Shown here one piece after another: positions 52,503 to 62,754 of a DNA stretch of 64,000 bases. This DNA is from Nemophila menziesii. Its lineage: Eukaryota; Streptophyta; Magnoliopsida; Boraginales; Hydrophyllaceae. A program made the position numbers and the translations under genes. Location of the stretch: NCBI GenBank assembly GCA_029959085.1, contig JARWIR010000017.1, forward strand, positions 23,177,507-23,241,506. Reading direction: 5' to 3'. The notes below the pieces were generated by a model. That model was not told the DNA's origin and made no database searches. It saw only the letters and a program-made list of their open reading frames with translations. Position 1 is the stretch's first letter. Every line of letters starts with the position of its first letter.

Positions 52503-54255
52503 CCAACGATTTAAATATAGACAACACATGTCATCTCAAATGAACAGTGATCATTTCCGAAGACAGGTTACATTTCGTTTTATTAAATGATGTCTTTACT
52601 AAATTTGCCGATTAATCATTTACAAGGGGGAATTATAATCTAAAGCCCCATGACTTCTAAGTTTACAAACTAAAGTCCAACCCAATTCCCCCTCTAACTA
52701 GTAGTTGGTCCCTAACTAGAAGCTAATAAAAAGACCCAAAAGCCCCCTCCCCTCTATACCTATTGTAAACCCACAAAAATCAAAAACAAAAAGCTAATAG
52801 GGGATTTTGTTTCTGAAAACCCTAGATGCCCTCCTTCTCTCTCCTCACTCCCTCTATGCCGCACCACCATTCCCACCTCACCCCACACCATGGCCACCCC
52901 ACCACCCTCTTCGCCTTCCCACCGAAGCCACCCTGCGAAGCCCCCTCGATGCCCTCCTTCCAAGATCTGTGAACCACCTCGAAGCCACCATGAACCACTG
53001 CAGCAGCAGCGCCATGAACCACTGCAGCAGATTCGCGAAGCCACTGCATCGAAGCCACCACTGCACTGCACCACCGTGAAGTGAAGCGAACCACCCACCA
53101 CCACTGCAGATCGAAGCGAAGAAGGCCACCACGAACCTGCAGAGCGAAGCGAACCACCCACCACCACTGCAGATCGAAGCGAAGCCACCCCAGCGCTGCA
53201 TCGGGATCGGGATCTGCTCCACCCCGTTCTGCTCCACCGTGAACCACCTTCGTTCGTCGAGCCTTCTTCTGCTGCAAATCGTGAACCACGGCGCTGCTGT
53301 CGCTGCTGTCCCGCGCTGCTGTGGTCTTCCATCAACGGCTTCGGCGAGATCTGCACAACACCACCACCATCAAAGCAGCGGCGAGATCTGCACAACACCA
53401 CCACCATGACCCACGGCATCCACATCAACACCAAGCTGTGGTTCGAGATCTGGTTCGTGGATGACGTTGGTCCAGCCCACTTGGGCCTCCATTTTTTTCT
53501 ATCGACACCAACATCAAGTTTTGGTTACAGCCCACTTGTTGGTCCAGACCTTGATGGTCCAGACAGTGATGGTCCAGCCCAGACCATATAAGTTTTTTTT
53601 TTATCTAAACGTATAAAACCTTTGGGCTGTAAAAATTTTAGTTTGTGCTGCAAATGTTTTTTATTTAAACTTGATTTTAAATATTGGGCTGTTTATTTTT
53701 ATTTCTTGAATCTAAAAACTTTTCCTTCATTTTTTTTCTTGTTTTTTTGTTTTGTTCATTCTATTTTCTACTTAAACTAGTCCAACTATATTAGTCCAGA
53801 CACCTTGGTCTAGACAATCGGGTTTATACGTTTGTGACACGATTAATGACTGGAAAAAAAATCAAAAACAAGGACAAAACGGGCTTGTGTACACCCCTTG
53901 GACAAAAACTTGACGAATACCGACTAATTTGACATATAAATAACTGCAAATTGGAACTAAAAACCCTAAAAAACGTTTAATAAGAACAGGTCTATACGAA
54001 AATGGTCTGTACAATGTTGGTACGTACATACACGTATGTATCGAAAAAAATACCAGCTAAGTGAGTAATAAAAATTCAGAAAAAAAATGAATAAAAAAAA
54101 CGAAAAAAAAAATAAAAAAAATTGATAAGGGTAAGAAAGTAACACAAGCTAACTAGAAAATAGATTTAGGCCTTAAAAAGAAGTAATTCCTAGTTGGGCC
54201 TTAAAAATTCTTTTTTCTTAGAATTAGGCTCCAATTTGTATATTCCTCCATTTAC
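52503..54255. other. intergenic with GC- and CCA-rich low-complexity block
   Basis: 52826-53410 is rich in CACCACC and GAAGCGAA. A 40-bp-scale repeat (GCGAACCACCCACCACCACTGCAG) occurs at about 53087 and 53147. All frames there are compositionally biased (Trp/Gly/Ser-rich on the minus strand, His/Pro-rich on the plus), so the open frames are not evidence of a gene. 53590-54255 is AT-rich with nothing recognisable. Confidence 0.5.
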
Positions 54256-54339
54256 AATGATATTTTTTTTTTTTTTTTTGCATACATCGGAGGCTTTAAA
54301 GCCGTTAAGAACAAATTATTACAAGATGAGCTACCGCTC

Positions 54340-57300
54340 TTATTCTAAAACTAAAGCAACTCTAGGTGTTGCTCGTTCACATCTATCATTCATAATCAAA
54401 TTTATTAAGTAACCAGGAGGCTCCTCAAAGTCCGTTATTGGTGTGTTCATAAACGCTCCCACTTTAGCTAGTTTATCTGCGCAAAAATTCGCTTCCCTGT
54501 ATATATGATTCACTTCAAAACCGGGGTAGCACTTAAGCAATGTGCAACATTCATTAATGATTGAAACAGTAAGACTACCTAAGTTTCCACCGCCCTTCAC
54601 TAGCGCGTGAAACTTCCCCGAGTCTAACTCAAAATGAGTAGAGCTCCCACCGCCCTTCACTAGCGCGTGGAGCTCCTCCGAATCTGTTTCAATACTTAGC
54701 GAAGTAAAACCTTTACTGATGACCCATTTCAGCCCGAAATATAAAGCAAATAATTCCGAGAAAAAAGACGAATTTGCCTCGCAATTACCTGTGAATCCAG
54801 CAATACAAGAACCATATTTATCCCTTAATAAACCACCAATTCCGGCGGTCCCATTCACGGGAAAATAACTACCATCAATGTTCAACTTTACCCCATTAGA
54901 TGGTTTGACCCATTTGACCATTATATTATTCGCCACCTTTATTATACCCCCGTCAAAACTTTTACCCCATGCTAGAACAAAGTTCTTAGCTAGGGAAAAA
55001 ATTCTACGTTTAAGTTCCAAAATATGAGGGACACTAGCTGATTCCTTATAAAGAAGAGAGTTCCGTGTTAGCCATATGGTCCACAAAGATGCCACAAAAA
55101 TTAATGGCCAATCAAGGCCTCCTATTTGTGCTTTAATTCCCATATGACTTTTAAACCACAATTCCCTTGCTGTAGCGCTATTCATAAGGATTCCAGTAAC
55201 TTCATCAGTGATTAAAAGTGGAGCATTCCTTCTAGAGGAGCCCCTGGACAAGGCACGGTCAGCAGCAATTTGACTGAAGTGCAGCTGCTTCCATCGACAA
55301 TTAATTTCCAGCAACTTTTCTCGGTCCCACTCCAGCAGCTCTCCATGCTCCAGCTCTAGTCCACGCTCCAGCTCAGGTCCACGGTTCAGCTCAGGTCTCG
55401 CTTGCTGCAGGTTCACGCTCCAGCTCAGCAGGTCCTCTTCAACAGCAGGTTCGTTTCCCATAGCAGCGACAGCAGCATCTCTTAATGATCTCCTCCGCGT
55501 CACTTCCGAGGCGACATGTCTAGACCCTGCATTTAACCCAAATAAGTCCCATACTATAATAGCAATTTTACAATCAAGAAATAAGTGTAAAAGATCCTCC
55601 CTTTCGGCACCACAAATCCCGCAACTTCTCGACTCAATAATATTCCTAGCGTAGAGATTTTCCGCCGTTCCAACTCGATTTAGCATCACTTTCCAAAGAA
55701 AAGTTTTAATCTTTTGAGAACATTTAAGCTTCCATATCAAATCCCAATTGAATGACGATTCAATTTCGCTTTCATTCAACATCGTAAAAGCCGATTTTAC
55801 AGAGAAACACCCCGAGTTCTCAAGCTTCCACAAAACCTTTATTCCTTCTTCATCATTTACCACCTCAATACCACCCCGAATAGCCTCTATCCCGATTGAG
55901 ATGGCTTTACACACGCTAGAATCATTTCCCTTACTTATGTAATTTAACACCCCTTCCTTGAAATATTTCTTCTTAAGTACTTCTATCCACGCTACCGGAT
56001 GCTCATTTTGGATCATCTTCCATCCAAGCTTTGCTAACAAGGCCAAGTTATACTTTTCCGCGCTTCTTATTCCAAGACCCCCATTCACCTTTGACTTACA
56101 CACCTGACCCCACGCTACCCAATGAACTTTTCTCTCTAGCCTAGCTGAACCCCAAATAAAGTCCCGAACAACTCTATCAATGTCATTACAAACATATTTC
56201 GGCAATTTCAGCACTTGCATTTGATAAACCGGCATCGCATTCAACACGGATTGAGCAAGCGTAACACGACCCGCGAAAGAAAGTGTCTTTGTCTTCCACG
56301 TTGCTAATTTATTTCTCATTTTTTCAACTATGCTTTTATAGAACCCTTTTGGCAATCTTCCGGATAGAATGGGCACCCCAAGGTAGCTACCGGACGAATC
56401 ACTATGACAAAACCCACTAGCCTCCGCCAACTCCATTTGAGTTTGAATAGGAACGTTCTTTGAAAAATAAATCAAGGACTTTTCCGCGCTAATGGTTTGA
56501 CCAGCCTCTTTACAGAATCCATCCATGGCTTCCTGTATTACATGTACCTGCAACAAAGATGCTTCACCAAAAAGTATTAAATCGTCTGCAAAAAATAAAT
56601 GAGATAATTTAGGACCATTTCGGCCAACTTGAATTTCTTTCCACTTCCCCTGAACACAAAGCCCCTGAATTAGAAGTGATAATCTTTCCATACACATAAC
56701 AAAAATATAGGGAGAAAGAGGGTCCCCTTGCCGAATACCACGGTGGGGTGTAAACGGAGGTAGAGGTTCTCCGTTCTAAATTACTCGCATCTCATTTTCC
56801 TTCATACTAGACATGATGATCTTGACCCACTCCACCGGGAAACCAAAATAGCTTATAGTATCCTCGATGAATTCCCATCTAATCTTGTCATAGGCTTTCG
56901 CAAGATCAATCTTGATAGCCATAATTCCTTTCTTTCCGCTTTGATGACGCATCTTGTGATCCACCTCTCGAACTAGCACCACGTTATCAATTGTAGAGCG
57001 ACCTGGCAAAAAACTACTTTGGCAAGGGCCAATCATGTTAGATAGAATAGGCCTCAGTCTAATGACCATAGCCTTCATAATAAATTTAACTGGACAATTT
57101 ATGAGACTAATAGGACGAAATAAGCGTACCCGATTCGGGTCTGGTACTTTCGGAATTAAATGTATAAGTGTACCGTTCAGACCCGAAGGTAGATGACCAT
57201 CTTCAATAGCTTCCCTAATCATCTTACAAACCGAGGGACCCACTGAAGACCAACATTTTTGATAAAATGCTACAGACATACCATCCGGTCCAGGGGCTTT

Positions 57301-58695
57301 AGACGGATTTGATTGGAAGACAACCTCTCTGATCTCCTCGTCCGTAAAGGGCTGTCTCAAACTACTAGCCTCTGCCCTCTCAATAGGGCCCACTTGTGGT
57401 AGCAAAAAACTCTCTACTACCTCACTCGGTTTTTCATAAAGTAGCTCAAAATAAACCCTCACCAAACGTTTTAATTCTTCATCATCTTCAACCCAATTAT
57501 CAAGATCATTGAGTAATCTCATACAAAAAGCCTTTTTCTTCCTGATTTTCGCCGCTAAGTGATAGAATCTCGTATTCCTATCTCCCGATTCTATCTACTT
57601 TTCTCTTGAATTCTGAAAATGCATAACTTCTTCTTGTTCTAGTAACTCTTCATATTCTTTAGATAAACGACTCCCCATCTGTTTAAGCGATGAATTGTAT
57701 GACACTTGTAGTGATTTCTGAATGCCCCTTAACCTCGCACTTAGTCTTCTTTTCCTTCTATTCAAGTCCCCAAATTTCTCTTTTTTCCATTTATTAATAC
57801 ATTCCTGAATCGCTATTAAACCATCTCCAATGCCTATGTTATTCCCTTGCCAATTCTCTTTCACAAAATCTAGGAATCCTTTATGTAAACACCAGGCTGT
57901 CTCGAATCTGAATCGTCTAGGATTTAGCTTTGGTCTTAGGTTCGGACATACCTGAATTAGAATAGGCATATGATCCGAATGTACCCTTGCCAAGTGTATA
58001 ACTCTTGTGTTCGGAAATAATTCCACCCATTCCGCATTCCCATAAGCTTTATCAAGCCGTTCTAAGATACTTTGACCCGAATTCCAAGAATCGCACCACG
58101 TGTAGCGAGGTCCTTCGAACCCTAAGTCAATCAAATTGCAACTATGTCTCCACTCTTCGAATTTTTCCATTCGTCTCGAGACCCCAGGGACGCCTCCTTT
58201 CTTGTCAATTTCTAACCCAACTTGGTTAAAATCACCAGCTACAATCCAAGGGGTTTGAATATTATGAAAAGCATGGTGGAGTGCATCCCATAACATCTCC
58301 CTTTTCTTGTAGTCTGGACTTGCGTAAATAGCTGAAAAAGTCCACGATGTACACCCCTGTTGTGATATCTCGACATTAATTACTTGGCGACCCGCTGAAA
58401 GCACTCTAACCTTAACGTTCGAATCATTCCATATCAACCAAATTCCGCCACTATATCCTTCCGAATCAACCCTTACTGAATTATCTTTTTGTAAAGAGTT
58501 AATTATATTATTCGCGGTTATCCCACTGACTCGGGGCTCTACTATAACTGTTAACCACACATTGTTATTTATCATCATATCTCGTAGAACGCGTCTAAAC
58601 CTAGGCTTAGCCGCACCATAGCAATTCCATATTAATATATTAATGGGTTGCTTGGAATTCTTCCAATTTATACCTGAAACATCTACACAATTCAT
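54340..58695 (-). pseudogene. LINE-B ORF2: endonuclease-RT-RNase H, two in-frame stops
   Basis: A single reading frame of 1452 codons is broken by TAG at about 57595 (between endonuclease and RT) and about 56776 (inside RT, just before NGEPLPPF). No frameshift is needed: the three open parts are in the same phase. Endonuclease motifs are WNCYGAAKP, VEPRVSG, VAGDFNQVG and VHSDHMPI. RT has SKAPGPDGMSVAFYQKCW, IKIDLAKAYDKIRWEF and HLFFADDLILFG. The zf-RVT knuckle CGICGAEREDLLHLFLDC and RNase H (KLNIDGSYFP, SELFALYFGLKW, IETDSEELHA, REANFCADKLAK) follow. RNase H contains a 19-residue tandem duplication around HALVKGGG. Confidence 0.92.
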
Positions 58696-58733
58696 TAAAA
58701 ATAATTAAATTTAAAAAGGGTACCTCGAGGCGC

Positions 58734-60899
58734 TTAGGCGCGAGTAATCATGTCCGTATCACCATCTCCGCTCTCCTTTCTATTCTCAGTTTGTTGTTGC
58801 AAGAACTCCGGAGTGTCCTGAACTTGACTTGCTTGCCATGAAGCTTCTCCATAATCTTCCGGTTCCGCCACATCCCATGGCATCTCCAGCAACACGGGAA
58901 GGTTCGGTCCAGTAGCTGCAGCAGGCCTTCTCGGGCTGTCCACCTCGCCTCCAGGAGCTGCACCAGCAGCCACGGCAGGGACCTGTGAGGTAGCTTCGGC
59001 CTCCACCTGCAGAGAAAAATTATTTGCAGTTTGGTCCCTAGTTTCGGCCACTACCTGCAAAACAGAATTAGTAACAAAACAGTCCCCAAGCCCGCTCCTT
59101 CCCTCTTCCACGTTCACCTCAATTAAGTCCTCCGTATCACACTCCATCCCAGGCTCATTTTGAGTCTCAATTCTCATGCTACTATCACCAACGAACTTGC
59201 CTGAACTTCCATTATTGTTCCCATTATTTTTTTTTCCTTTTGCTCCCTTTCTACCCAAATTTTTACCATCTTCTTTCGCACCCTTATTAACTTCCATAAC
59301 CTCTACCTCTTGTACCTCAATTTCATCTATTAGTACCCTTCTTTGCTCAAAGTTCGGAGATGAGATTATATTATGTCCTTTAGCTCCACCATTCCTCTTA
59401 TTGCTATTTTCTGAACCAGCTACGTTCTTACCCCTATTGTTATTCGGTTTCGTTCCCGAGCTTTGTCCTTTACTAAAAACACTTTGTACAAAATTTCTTT
59501 TTTCCGAATTATTTTCTTCCATTCTTAGAGCTTCAAAGCGAGAACCCAAAGCGTTTTGAAATTGTGTTTTTCCCATGTTAACCGTATTGCCCCTTCCTTG
59601 TCCCCTATTGCCACGCCTCACCGTCATCCATTCCCCGTATTTAGTCTTGTTAACGGTCTCCTCTACCACCCTTTCATCCATAACCTCTTTACCTTTAGCG
59701 TTACAACTATCCTCATCCATTCTAGATGCTATATTCGGAGGGCAACTCTCTTTCCTATGTCCGAATTTGCCACATTCAAAACAAATTAGGTGTAATCCTT
59801 CATATTCAACCTTACAAACGTCAGAGCCAATTCTAACTTCCGGTTCTAAGGGTTTCTGTAGATCAAGTTCAATGGCTAATCTAGCATAATTCCCTCTTAG
59901 CCTAGCTTTTGTCATTGGGTCGATTCTCACGGTTCTACCTAGTTTATTTCCTATTTTCCTAAGAATTCGCGCGGTATAATTTTGCATTCCAACATTTGAG
60001 ATTCTTACCCACGCGGTTGTTGTTGTTATTGAGTTCGAAATAGCATTAAAGCTTGGAGTCCATTCTCTAACAACTAGATAATGATCAAGAACCATCCACG
60101 GACCACCCGAAATAGCGAAATCGAAATCATCCCTCTTTTCGAATTTAACCATGTAGTAGCCGTGACCAACATCTACTAACTCGAAAAGTCCCTTAGGTGC
60201 CCATATTTGTCTAAGCTTGGATGACAAGTAAGTAAATCCGACCTCTCTACCTAGGAGCCTAATAACCGCTGTGTTTCGCCAAAGTCTAATTCCTTCCTGG
60301 ATCTCGTCTCTAGTTCTAATTACCGTAGGGATAGAGTCCACTATAATACCCTCATCGTCATCTTCCACTAACTCCTCTAGTTCCATGAAATCATCCTCGC
60401 CCATTCCCCGGCTAATTCTTAATTCATCACTATCCTCAATAACCGGTATGATTTGATTATTGCCCGTTAATGTTCCTTTCCAATTAAATAATTTAGGCCT
60501 AACAAAAACACCAGAGTTATTACCTGAATTGTTTTGTTGTTCATTTTGTGGAGCGTTCTGGAAGCTTTTATTTGCGCCTGTATCATTGGCCTGAGCTTTT
60601 GATTTTTCCGCCAATACAGGTTCATTCATTACGTTATCCAGTCCACTAGGTGCTGCCTCAGGTCTTGGCGATGGTGTTGCACGCATTCTCTTCCCCGCTC
60701 GGCCTTCAAGTGCTGCTGTAGAAAGCACAGGGAATTCTTCCATTGAAATATCAGTGTGTTGCCCATCTTTATTACATTGGGTTTGGATCACAGCAGGTGA
60801 AACTGTTTCAGTCGAGGGCTTCATTGGGTTCTCCGGCGGAAGAGGGCCTGGAGGAGATGACTCGCCCACCATCAGGTGCGGTGGTAGAGGAGCAGCCAT
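58734..60899 (-). CDS. LINE-B ORF1: DUF4283/zinc-knuckle protein
   Basis: An intact 721-residue frame starts with ATG at 60899. After a Pro/Ser-rich leader, the DUF4283 region spans about residues 200-350 (FELVDVGHGYYMVKF, SGGPWMVLDHYLVVREWTP, TAWVRISNVG). It is followed by the CCHC knuckle CFECGKFGHRKESCP (about 380), an Asn/Gly/Lys-rich linker and a Glu/Pro-rich C-terminus. It is the RNA-binding partner needed for LINE retrotransposition. There is no N-terminal extension like that of LINE-A ORF1. Confidence 0.9.
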   Translation of the reverse strand: MAAPLPPHLMVGESSPPGPLPPENPMKPSTETVSPAVIQTQCNKDGQHTDISMEEFPVLSTAALEGRAGKRMRATPSPRPEAAPSGLDNVMNEPVLAEKSKAQANDTGANKSFQNAPQNEQQNNSGNNSGVFVRPKLFNWKGTLTGNNQIIPVIEDSDELRISRGMGEDDFMELEELVEDDDEGIIVDSIPTVIRTRDEIQEGIRLWRNTAVIRLLGREVGFTYLSSKLRQIWAPKGLFELVDVGHGYYMVKFEKRDDFDFAISGGPWMVLDHYLVVREWTPSFNAISNSITTTTAWVRISNVGMQNYTARILRKIGNKLGRTVRIDPMTKARLRGNYARLAIELDLQKPLEPEVRIGSDVCKVEYEGLHLICFECGKFGHRKESCPPNIASRMDEDSCNAKGKEVMDERVVEETVNKTKYGEWMTVRRGNRGQGRGNTVNMGKTQFQNALGSRFEALRMEENNSEKRNFVQSVFSKGQSSGTKPNNNRGKNVAGSENSNKRNGGAKGHNIISSPNFEQRRVLIDEIEVQEVEVMEVNKGAKEDGKNLGRKGAKGKKNNGNNNGSSGKFVGDSSMRIETQNEPGMECDTEDLIEVNVEEGRSGLGDCFVTNSVLQVVAETRDQTANNFSLQVEAEATSQVPAVAAGAAPGGEVDSPRRPAAATGPNLPVLLEMPWDVAEPEDYGEASWQASQVQDTPEFLQQQTENRKESGDGDTDMITRA

Positions 60900-60990
60900 A
60901 GCCGTTAAAGAGCAGTTTTGTTTTTCCGAAAATCGTGGAGCTTTTTTTTACCAAGTCAAGAGTGGGAATGCCCTAGATTAATGATATTTT

Positions 60991-61305
60991 GTCTCTAACG
61001 ATAAAATTGTATCTCTAAGAAAATTTAAGTTCATTAAAGACGAAAATTGTTCTCTTTTTAATAATCAATAGTGTAGTATTGAAATTAATTCAACGGACGA
61101 TTCATTTTAAGAACAAGATTTATGATCGGTTGTGGGAGGAAATATAGAAAAAATAAGACCGTTATTATTCCATAAAATTACATTATCAAATTTAAATGCG
61201 TTTATTTTCGTCTAGTCTTATTGTAATCCTATCTAGACACTCGCCACTAAACTGCTTTCTAGCATAACCCTCACCTGCAATATGAAGACAAAGTTGATAC
61301 AACCT
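60991..61305. other. AT-rich intergenic
   Basis: No coding signal. GTCTCTAACGA and GTATCTCTAAGA motifs resemble the decayed miniature element at 12830-13092. The UGT poly(A) site is expected here. Confidence 0.4.
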
Positions 61306-62703
61306 TTAAGGTCCAGCCATAGCCTTCATATCCTTGACCAAATCCGAAACAAACTTCTCCTGAATATTATCATCAAGAAGAAAATCTCTCAACTTTTTTT
61401 GATTCTCTTTTATAATCTTTCCCATCTCCTCTTCATCATCTTCCACCATTACAATTTCCACAGCTTTTCTAATATCCTCTCGACTAAAATATCCATCTTC
61501 ATCCCTCCTATTCACTTCCACACCTGCCTTCAAATCTCCACCCACGAGCTTAGCATTGAAGAATTGATCATTTTTTAACGGTAACATAACAAGTTGACAA
61601 TCTTGCACAAGTGCTTCTATAACTGAGCTGAATCCAGCGTGACACAAATAGCACCCCACACTATTATGACTCAATATTTGCTGTTGTTGAACCCATCCAG
61701 TATGGATCATGCCACGTCCTTTCAATCTTGTCACAAACCCTTCAGGAAGTGATCTGTTTAGCTCATCTGAAGCATCGATATTCGATGGAAAATTCAAGAC
61801 TAAAAAGAAAGGCAAGCTCGTAAGCTCCAAACCAAAAACCAGTTCTTGAATTTGATCATGATTTAAAAAAGTCTCGCTCCCAAATGAGCAGTAAACCACA
61901 GATTTTTCTTTAAATTGATCTAACCATTTACTCAGTTTTGAGTCTAAAACATCTGATTGTGGCTGAGGAACAACTGGTCCACCTAAAAGAACAGGTTTTT
62001 CGAACTGATTCTTCAAATAGTTTATATAAGGTGATTCCATCTCATTACATGTCTTGGCTAGTATGGCAGAGCAACCCCTAAAGCCTGTAACCATACGATC
62101 ATATACGTTAGGACCACCATGAAAGCTCTTATAGGGGTAAAGAAGATCTCGAGCTTCAAAAGTTTTCAGTTTTTTGACAGAAGTTTGAGGAAACCCAGGT
62201 GGAGGTAATTTCATTTCTTCAATGGTGGGAACCCTTTTCGGATCAAGTAGTCTAGATGGAACAGTAACAAAAGCAGTAGAAATAGCCGAAAATACTAAAT
62301 AGAAAATGCTTTTAATCCCAAGTTCAGAAGCTAATGAAGGAAGCCATCCTTGAGCAAAATCGAAGAAAACGAAATCTGGTTTGAGATTAGATAAAAGGGT
62401 TTTGATCTGAGGTTGCATAAGATCTAAAGCAACTTTAAGAAGTTCAGATGATGCAAGTGACAAATCAGAAGTGCTATCGATCCCAGGAGGAAGACCTTCA
62501 ACAGATGGTATTGTAAGAGGGATAATTTGAGTTGTAGTAGAAGGATTCAACATTGTTTCGATCCTGCTAATGTTTCCTGATGCTGAGAAAAATGAAATCT
62601 TTACTCCATGTAACGAGAGTTTGTTAGAAAGTTGGACAAATGGACTTATATGACCAAATGCAAACCATGGAAACATTACTACATGAAGATTGTTTCTCTC
62701 CAT
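61306..62703 (-). CDS. UDP-glycosyltransferase, UGT79-like (GT1), single exon
   Basis: The frame can be read from a GTG at 62736, but the first ATG is at 62703, giving 465 residues (MERNNLHVVMFPWFAFGHIS). His18 is in the position of the catalytic base. The 44-residue PSPG box runs from Trp337 to Gln380 and includes CHAGF, EAL and NDQ. Residues that bind UDP-sugar are mostly kept, but Cys-His-Ala-Gly-Phe replaces the commoner His-Cys-Gly. Relatives in the UGT79/UGT91 group extend sugar chains on flavonoid or terpenoid glycosides; the acceptor and sugar cannot be told here. There is no intron or transmembrane helix; it is a cytosolic enzyme. A dead partial copy lies at 27080-27442. Confidence 0.88.
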   Translation of the reverse strand: MERNNLHVVMFPWFAFGHISPFVQLSNKLSLHGVKISFFSASGNISRIETMLNPSTTTQIIPLTIPSVEGLPPGIDSTSDLSLASSELLKVALDLMQPQIKTLLSNLKPDFVFFDFAQGWLPSLASELGIKSIFYLVFSAISTAFVTVPSRLLDPKRVPTIEEMKLPPPGFPQTSVKKLKTFEARDLLYPYKSFHGGPNVYDRMVTGFRGCSAILAKTCNEMESPYINYLKNQFEKPVLLGGPVVPQPQSDVLDSKLSKWLDQFKEKSVVYCSFGSETFLNHDQIQELVFGLELTSLPFFLVLNFPSNIDASDELNRSLPEGFVTRLKGRGMIHTGWVQQQQILSHNSVGCYLCHAGFSSVIEALVQDCQLVMLPLKNDQFFNAKLVGGDLKAGVEVNRRDEDGYFSREDIRKAVEIVMVEDDEEEMGKIIKENQKKLRDFLLDDNIQEKFVSDLVKDMKAMAGP

Positions 62704-62744
62704 CTTTCTTTTTTCTCTATACTGTTTTTGAGACACCTGATCTA

Positions 62745-62754
62745 ATGTCTATAC
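62745..62754 (-). promoter_or_regulatory. TATA-like box of UGT gene
   Basis: On the minus strand TATAAGTATA lies about 45 bases upstream of the ATG, giving a very short leader if used. Confidence 0.4.

Larger units (their letters stand above)
54263..60979 (-). mobile_element. LINE-B, full-length L1-type non-LTR retrotransposon
   Basis: An 11-bp target duplication, AATGATATTTT, lies at 54256-54266 (running into the poly-T tail) and 60980-60990. On the minus strand there is an 80-base leader, ORF1 (60899-58734), a 38-base gap, ORF2 (58695-54340), then a 3' end with the self-complementary GGCTTTAAAGCC and poly(A). The only visible defects are two TAG codons in ORF2. The truncated copy at 27702-30264 belongs to the same family. 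Confidence 0.92.

Noticed and set aside
52760..53434. 224-residue minus-strand frame
   Set aside because: Its Gly/Trp/Ser/Arg repeats mirror the CCA-rich DNA on the other strand. There is no domain, splice structure or codon signal.
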